This document shows positions 59,086 through 64,000 of a stretch of DNA of 64,000 bases, piece by piece. The first letter of the stretch is position 1. Every line of letters begins with the position of its first letter. The position numbers and the translations under genes were made by a program. Under the pieces are notes generated by a model. That model was not told the DNA's origin, searched no databases, and was given only the letters and a program-made list of their open reading frames with translations. Source of the DNA: Sphingobacteriales bacterium 44-15 (GTDB lineage: Bacteria; Bacteroidota; Bacteroidia; Chitinophagales; Chitinophagaceae); assembly GCA_001899685.1 (NCBI GenBank), contig MKWG01000003.1, positions 248,001 to 312,000 of the forward strand, written 5' to 3'.

Positions 59086-61806
59086 ATGATAAGTAAAAAT
59101 TCAGGCTACGTAATTAAGTTGTTGCTATTGTTATTTGTAGTATCCTGCCGTTACCCGGCATCAAGAAAACAACAGCTCAGCAATGAACAGGCCAGCCAAC
59201 ATTCTCCCTATGACGACAGCACTTTGAATAACAACCTCCTGCCTGTACTTATGCCTTTTAACCGTATCATCAGCCCGGCAGGAACAGTGGTGTCATGGGG
59301 TGATAAGAACCTCGAACAACACAGCCTCGATGTGAAATTAATTCCGGGAACTGACTTGCTGGCTGTGGAGGAAAGAAACGGGATTGTGATCATTGACCCT
59401 CAAAGGAAAGAAGTGATCGCCAAATGGAATTTCCGGGATAACAAGCCATTCAGCAAACTTAAAAGTACTTATTCGGGAATACAGGTCTGGCAAAGCAATA
59501 ACAAGACCTACATATTCTGGAGCGCCGCCAACGGCAAAGAATCGTATGTACTACAGGCTGAATGGGACGGGAAAAAAATTTCCATCAAAAATTCCTTCCA
59601 ATTCAATGCGGAAGGAAAATCACCGCTCGCATTGCCCAACGAGGTAGCTGTCAACACGGAAAATGGCCGTAACTATCTCTATGTGGTTTTAAACGGCAAT
59701 AATCAAATCGTAAAAACGGACTTAGACAGCAGGGAAGTAGTTTGGGCAAAACCCACAGGAGTAGCGCCTTACGGCATTACTCTTGCAGACAATCATATAT
59801 ATGTCAGCAACTGGGCCGGTCCTCAGCCTCCTGCAGGCGCTACGGAAGAAACTGCCGGCGTCCCTTATGGCGATGCTTATATTAATCCGGTAACCGGTGC
59901 GCTAAGCCGTGGCTCTGTATCAGTATATGACCTGGATGGCTCACCCGTTACAGAAATTGAAGCAGGGCTTCACCCCAATGATATTATCCATAGCAGCGAT
60001 AATCATTTTGTATATGTTTCCAATGCCAACAGTGATAACATAACGGTAATTGACACACGTAGTAATAAAGTAACAGAAGAAATACCTGTAAAATTATTTC
60101 CCGGCACGGAAGGCTTTATCGGCGATTCGCCCGGCGCTTTGGCGCTGGATGAGAGCGGCACTACTTTATATGTTACCAACGGGTTGGATAATGCGGTGGC
60201 TGTAGTGAGCCTGGGAAATAAAGCTTCCTCTGGTGGTACCGGAGAAAGCGCCCTCAGAGGTTTCATTCCTACAGAAGCTTATCCTTCTGGAATAACCATT
60301 AAAAACAATACATTATTCATCACCAATCTTGAAGGGGAAGGCTCACGGACCAACAGCATGGATATTAAAAAGGAATCTCCCGGGGCAGATGTGCCTGATA
60401 CAAAAGGGGGCGCATACAATAGTCATAAGCAAGCCACTACCCTATCCATTATTCCTGTACCGGATAACGAACAATTGGCTTCGCATACTGAAAGGGTTAA
60501 GCAGCTCAATCTTGCATTCCGGGCGCAATTAGCGAGGTTGCTTCCGCGGAAAGGCATTGCGCCCAAACCTGTGCCTGAGCGGATAGGCGAGCCTTCCGTA
60601 TTCAAACATGTGATCTATATCATCAAAGAAAACCGAACCTACGACCAGGTGCTTGGTGATATGAAAGAAGGTGACGGACGTGAAGATCTTTGCGTATTCG
60701 GCAACAACGTAACACCCAATGAACACCAGTTGGCAAGGGATTTTTTATTACTCGATAACTATCATGTATCAGGCAAATCTTCTGCCGAAGGGCATCAATG
60801 GACGGATGCCGCCATGGTTACCGATTACCTCGAAAGAAATGTGGGCGCATGGTTCCGCAGTTATCCCCATGTACAGACTGATGCGCTGGTGTATAATAAA
60901 AAAGGATTTATCTGGAACAATGCTACAGAACATGGAAAAAGCGTAAGGATATATGGCGAGGCATGCACTCCTCACTTTGGTAAAGAAATGACCTGGTCTG
61001 CCATCTATGATGATTATGTAAACGGCAGGCCTTTTGAATTTACGAACACGAGCACTATATCAGCAGTGCGGCCATTATTATCACCCAGCTATCCGGGATA
61101 TGACAGCCATAAGATCAATGACCAGCTAAGAGCATCTGCATTTATAAAAGAACTGAAAGCGTATGAAGATAAGCCCGGGGACCAGTTGCCTCAATTGATG
61201 ATCCTTGCACTCCCCGCAGATCATACCGGCGGTACCAATCCTGCCCTGCCTACCCCGCGTGCCATGGTTGCGGATAATGACCTGGCATTGGGAAGAATTA
61301 TCGAGGCGCTGACCCAAAGCAGGTTCTGGAAAAACACCGTTGTTTTTGTTACGGAAGATGATTCACAGGCGGGATGGGATCATGTGTCTGCCTACAGGAC
61401 AACAGGATTTGTAATGAGTCCTTACAGCAGGTTGCAGCAAACTGTCCATACCAACTATAACCAAACCTGCATCGTACGGACCATTGAGCAGATACTGGGT
61501 ATTCCCCCGATGAATGCCATTGATGCAACAGCCCTTCCCATGTTCACCTGCTTTAATGACAAGCCTTCTGATTTTGTTTATCATGCCATTCCCAACAATA
61601 TACCATTGAATGAAATGAACCCTCAGATGTCTTCCCTGACCGGTAAAGACCTGTATTACGCAAAACAGTCTTTAAGACCGGAATTCGATCATATTGACGG
61701 AGGGAATGACGGCTTAATGAACCGCATTATATGGCATGCAACAAAAGGGAACCAGCGTTACCCGGCAAAATTTGCAGGCAAGGATGATGATGACGATGAT
61801 GATTGA
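59086..61806 (+). CDS. Lipoprotein fusion of YncE-like beta-propeller and phosphoesterase domains
   Basis: 906-residue lipoprotein (lipobox FVVSC, Cys21). Residues about 80-430 form a YncE-like beta-propeller (VAVNTENGRNYLYVVLNGNN; NHFVYVSNANSDNITVIDTR; TTLYVTNGLDNAVAVVSLG). From about 505 to the end is a phosphoesterase-superfamily domain with the ENRSFD-like site as KENRTYDQVLG and a second metal block VVFVTEDDSQAGWDHV. It is therefore distantly related to the phospholipase C at the other end of the window. The substrate is unknown. The C terminus is odd: seven consecutive aspartates just before the stop. ATG start. Confidence 0.9.
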   Translation: MISKNSGYVIKLLLLLFVVSCRYPASRKQQLSNEQASQHSPYDDSTLNNNLLPVLMPFNRIISPAGTVVSWGDKNLEQHSLDVKLIPGTDLLAVEERNGIVIIDPQRKEVIAKWNFRDNKPFSKLKSTYSGIQVWQSNNKTYIFWSAANGKESYVLQAEWDGKKISIKNSFQFNAEGKSPLALPNEVAVNTENGRNYLYVVLNGNNQIVKTDLDSREVVWAKPTGVAPYGITLADNHIYVSNWAGPQPPAGATEETAGVPYGDAYINPVTGALSRGSVSVYDLDGSPVTEIEAGLHPNDIIHSSDNHFVYVSNANSDNITVIDTRSNKVTEEIPVKLFPGTEGFIGDSPGALALDESGTTLYVTNGLDNAVAVVSLGNKASSGGTGESALRGFIPTEAYPSGITIKNNTLFITNLEGEGSRTNSMDIKKESPGADVPDTKGGAYNSHKQATTLSIIPVPDNEQLASHTERVKQLNLAFRAQLARLLPRKGIAPKPVPERIGEPSVFKHVIYIIKENRTYDQVLGDMKEGDGREDLCVFGNNVTPNEHQLARDFLLLDNYHVSGKSSAEGHQWTDAAMVTDYLERNVGAWFRSYPHVQTDALVYNKKGFIWNNATEHGKSVRIYGEACTPHFGKEMTWSAIYDDYVNGRPFEFTNTSTISAVRPLLSPSYPGYDSHKINDQLRASAFIKELKAYEDKPGDQLPQLMILALPADHTGGTNPALPTPRAMVADNDLALGRIIEALTQSRFWKNTVVFVTEDDSQAGWDHVSAYRTTGFVMSPYSRLQQTVHTNYNQTCIVRTIEQILGIPPMNAIDATALPMFTCFNDKPSDFVYHAIPNNIPLNEMNPQMSSLTGKDLYYAKQSLRPEFDHIDGGNDGLMNRIIWHATKGNQRYPAKFAGKDDDDDDD

Positions 61807-61934
61807 TCTTGTTCAGGTGCATTTCAATTTTTTGCAGCCGGGATGTCAGTGTTAAGGTCGCCAGCTGCTAAGGAATGTTTTCTTAAAAATCAAGACGATC
61901 TTGCTTCACTGTAAGTCCGTCTTCCTCCAGCAAC

Positions 61935-62001
61935 GTCACTGCGAGCCGCCTGCAGGACGCTTCATTATGAAGAGTTACCTTACCGTGGCGAAGCAGTCTC
62001 C
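61935..62001 (+). repeat. Mosaic intergenic repeat GTCACTGCGA...GAAGCAGTCTCC, copy 2
   Basis: The same end sequences as at 40975-41015 enclose a different 45-base interior (GCCGC...GTGGC arms). It lies between convergent genes. The rest of the 225-base gap (61807-62031) shows nothing recognisable. Confidence 0.65.
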
Positions 62002-62031
62002 ATTTGAAATATGCACTCAAACAATCCTTCA

Positions 62032-63291
62032 TCATTCCATTCCATAAGCCCCAATGTAAGCAGCGGGTGCAGGCGATGTATAGGTAACGCCGTTAACGAC
62101 TATTCCATCCGCAAAGTGCCTGGTAAAATCCGTTTTACCTTTATTCAAAGCAGGTGAAGTTGACTGAAGATGAAAATCCCATGAGATATTAAAATCAGCA
62201 TTATACAGGTCAGTGCTTAGCGGATAATTCACAAACTTAGGATCGTTATCCCCCGCATGTGTGCCGATAATATCATCTATACCTGCAATAATTTCATCAC
62301 CTGGCTGAAACTGGTCCACGGCCTGCTGCGTATAACCATAATAGAAAGTGTTATAAAATTTGGAACGGTTATCCTCGGGATTCCCCTTATCTCTTTTAAT
62401 ACCAAAACGGTCATTGACCAAAAGATTATTATAAAGGTCTGCATGAACGCCGTTCTCTACCCAGATAGATCCTCCCTTGATAGTAGGCCTGCGCCAGCCC
62501 CCATTGATGATAGTATTGTTGTAACCGATCACGTACAACTGGGGAGAACGCTCTCCTTCATTGGAAAGCTTGAGACCACTGGTATTGGGGCTGTAGATCA
62601 GATTAAACGCTACATCGGCAAGTACCCCGGATTTTAGATTAACCGCATCATCCGCAGGCGCTCCTATTGCATAAAATACATCGTTTGCAATAATTGTCTT
62701 ACCGCCTTCCACATATAACGCATCATCATAAAAATTACGGATAATGCTGTTGACCACTACAAATTTGCCGTTAACATTACCATAGTATAATGCAGGAAGA
62801 TGCTTGCCTGCTGTGGCTTTATATAGTCCGGCCTTTACCGATGGCGATTCTTCGGTAGTAGCTGTACCTCCATATTCCAGTATGGTATGTTGCAGCAAAA
62901 CTTCCTGCGAAGTAGGAGCCGACACCATTCCTCCCCAGAGATTACCAAACAAATGATCTTCGGTTTTCCATGCATCGGGAACAGTAAATAGTACCGGATT
63001 GACTTCAGTGCCTAAACAATAGAGATTACCTTTAATAATGATCTCCGGCGCTATTACAGAGTCGCTCATCACCACTTTTACCCCTTCCTGTATAGTAAGG
63101 GATTTGCCTTCAGGGATTTCCAGATGACCGGTCACTTCATATGTTTTGCCGGTGCTCCATACTCCTGATACCTGCCCCGAGATGCCTTTTTCCACAGGAT
63201 CAGGATCACTACCTGTATTGTCATCTTTTTTACAGCCTGTCGTCAACAAAATAAATGCTACCGGATAAATAAGGAAAGGACTGATCTTCAC
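62032..63291 (-). CDS. Predicted right-handed beta-helix lipoprotein
   Basis: 419-residue lipoprotein (lipobox LTTGC, Cys20, followed by a KKDDNTGSDPDP linker). The body has repeated short strand-turn units typical of parallel beta-helices (KSLTIQEGVKVVMSDS; IIIKGNLYCLGTEVNPVLF; LQHTILEYGGTATTEES; IRNFYDDALYVEGGKTIIANDVFY). No catalytic motif is recognised, so polysaccharide lyase and binding roles are equally open. The start codon is GTG. It follows the partial TonB-dependent receptor by 28 bases and is probably its surface partner. Confidence 0.75.
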   Translation of the reverse strand: MKISPFLIYPVAFILLTTGCKKDDNTGSDPDPVEKGISGQVSGVWSTGKTYEVTGHLEIPEGKSLTIQEGVKVVMSDSVIAPEIIIKGNLYCLGTEVNPVLFTVPDAWKTEDHLFGNLWGGMVSAPTSQEVLLQHTILEYGGTATTEESPSVKAGLYKATAGKHLPALYYGNVNGKFVVVNSIIRNFYDDALYVEGGKTIIANDVFYAIGAPADDAVNLKSGVLADVAFNLIYSPNTSGLKLSNEGERSPQLYVIGYNNTIINGGWRRPTIKGGSIWVENGVHADLYNNLLVNDRFGIKRDKGNPEDNRSKFYNTFYYGYTQQAVDQFQPGDEIIAGIDDIIGTHAGDNDPKFVNYPLSTDLYNADFNISWDFHLQSTSPALNKGKTDFTRHFADGIVVNGVTYTSPAPAAYIGAYGME

Positions 63292-63319
63292 GTTTTATTT
63301 TTAAAAATTAGAATAATAT

Positions 63320-64000
63320 TTACAACACATAGCGTACTCCCAGGTAATAGCTTCTCTGATAATAATCCCGGCGTATCAATGTCTTACCATTCAATGACTG
63401 GGCAGGAGCCTGAATATTCTTTGAGCTTGCATTTTTAAAATATACGGTCATCGGACTATTGAGCAGGTTATTTGATTTTGCAAAAATACTTAATCCGTTT
63501 TTGAATTTTTTTTCAAGAGAAGCATCCACCTGGATAAATGCTTTTTGCCACAGGTCATTACCCACAAATTGTGAAACGGAGTTAATACGATCCCCGGTAT
63601 ACTGAAGCGCCAGTTGTGCGTCCCATTTACTTTTGGGATCTTTATACAATACAGATACATTACCAATATGTGCCGACTGCCCGTATAGCGGCCGTGTTTG
63701 ATTTACAGCAATCGTTTTAAGGTCTCCGTTTTCATCCCTGATGCGCTTCGACTTGGTCGTTGTAATGCGCGAGTGTGTATAAGTATAATTAATTTTAATC
63801 CCGATTTTATTAAAGTATTTAATGAAATCTATTTCCGACCCATAATTGACAGCGTTTCCGAAATTGCCCGGCATATAATAAATATCCTGCCCACGGATGC
63901 TGTCAGGCTTTAAAATATATTCTACCGGGTTTTGCAGGTGTTTATAAAATACAGCAACCATGAGCTGCCCGGCAGGGCTGGGAAAACGCTCAAACCTGAT
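63320..64000 (-). CDS. TonB-dependent receptor, C-terminal part (runs off the window)
   Basis: The frame is open from the right edge to the stop at 63320, giving 226 residues of the 3' end of an outer-membrane receptor. The visible part begins IRFERFPSPAGQLMVAVFYK, the strand pattern typical of CarboxypepD_reg-type TonB receptors. It continues with barrel strands such as GIKINYTYTHSRI and ends YYLGVRYVL with the aromatic-rich last strand. An internal ATG at 63961 is not the start. Gene order suggests it is co-transcribed with the downstream beta-helix lipoprotein. Confidence 0.85.
   Translation of the reverse strand: MRFERFPSPAGQLMVAVFYKHLQNPVEYILKPDSIRGQDIYYMPGNFGNAVNYGSEIDFIKYFNKIGIKINYTYTHSRITTTKSKRIRDENGDLKTIAVNQTRPLYGQSAHIGNVSVLYKDPKSKWDAQLALQYTGDRINSVSQFVGNDLWQKAFIQVDASLEKKFKNGLSIFAKSNNLLNSPMTVYFKNASSKNIQAPAQSLNGKTLIRRDYYQRSYYLGVRYVL

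Overview
The window looks like chromosome of a Bacteroidota bacterium, most likely a Chitinophagaceae-type soil or plant-associated degrader. The reasons are three complete SusC/SusD outer-membrane pairs, each with its own FecI-type sigma factor and FecR anti-sigma factor, many lipoproteins, no clear Shine-Dalgarno sites, and promoter-like sequences of the Bacteroidota type (TTTG and TAnnTTTG). No tRNA, rRNA, CRISPR array or complete insertion sequence was recognised.

Layout: two plus-strand phosphoesterase-superfamily genes lie at the ends (phospholipase C at 49-2202; a beta-propeller/phosphoesterase fusion at 59086-61806). Between them almost everything is on the minus strand, in three tandem loci, each read right to left as sigma, fecR, susC, susD, then enzymes. 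Locus 1 (20076 to 3665): susCD, a DUF3823 lipoprotein, a sulfatase, three exported FAD-dependent oxidoreductases and an Rpn-family PD-(D/E)XK nuclease. Locus 2 (40701 to about 20228): susCD, two exported TIM-barrel sugar isomerase-like proteins, an uncharacterised (alpha/alpha)-barrel-like protein, a metallophosphoesterase, and three lipoprotein beta-propeller/c-type cytochrome (PVC-type) proteins. Locus 3 (58771 to 41388): susCD, an uncharacterised exported protein, an FAD oxidoreductase, an esterase, a sulfatase, a sialate O-acetylesterase and a ceramidase-like protein. A plus-strand exported Gfo/Idh/MocA oxidoreductase (2383-3510) lies beside locus 1. The right edge holds a beta-helix lipoprotein and the 3' end of another TonB-dependent receptor.

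How it may work: each receptor carries an STN signalling domain, so substrate binding probably signals through FecR to its sigma factor and turns on its own locus. The enzyme content is oxidative and ester-cleaving rather than classical glycosidase-rich: sulfatases and esterases would strip substituents, while FAD enzymes and haem-c propeller proteins would oxidise sugars or polyols outside the cytoplasm.

The most interesting structure is non-coding. (i) All three susC genes have, 65-74 bases upstream of the start codon, a hairpin that on the opposite strand is followed by the same T-rich tail (TTTTTATT). With a conserved block between, this predicts a family of about 90-nt antisense RNAs over the susC leaders. 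(ii) The spaces between genes are built from a small vocabulary of word-like repeats that recur, concatenate, and in places supply C-terminal codons, stop codons or promoter boxes. (iii) Traces of gene turnover include a 26/28-base direct repeat flanking one cytochrome gene, a frameshifted Rpn fragment, an orphan signal-peptide leader, and a compositional break inside the locus 3 susC.
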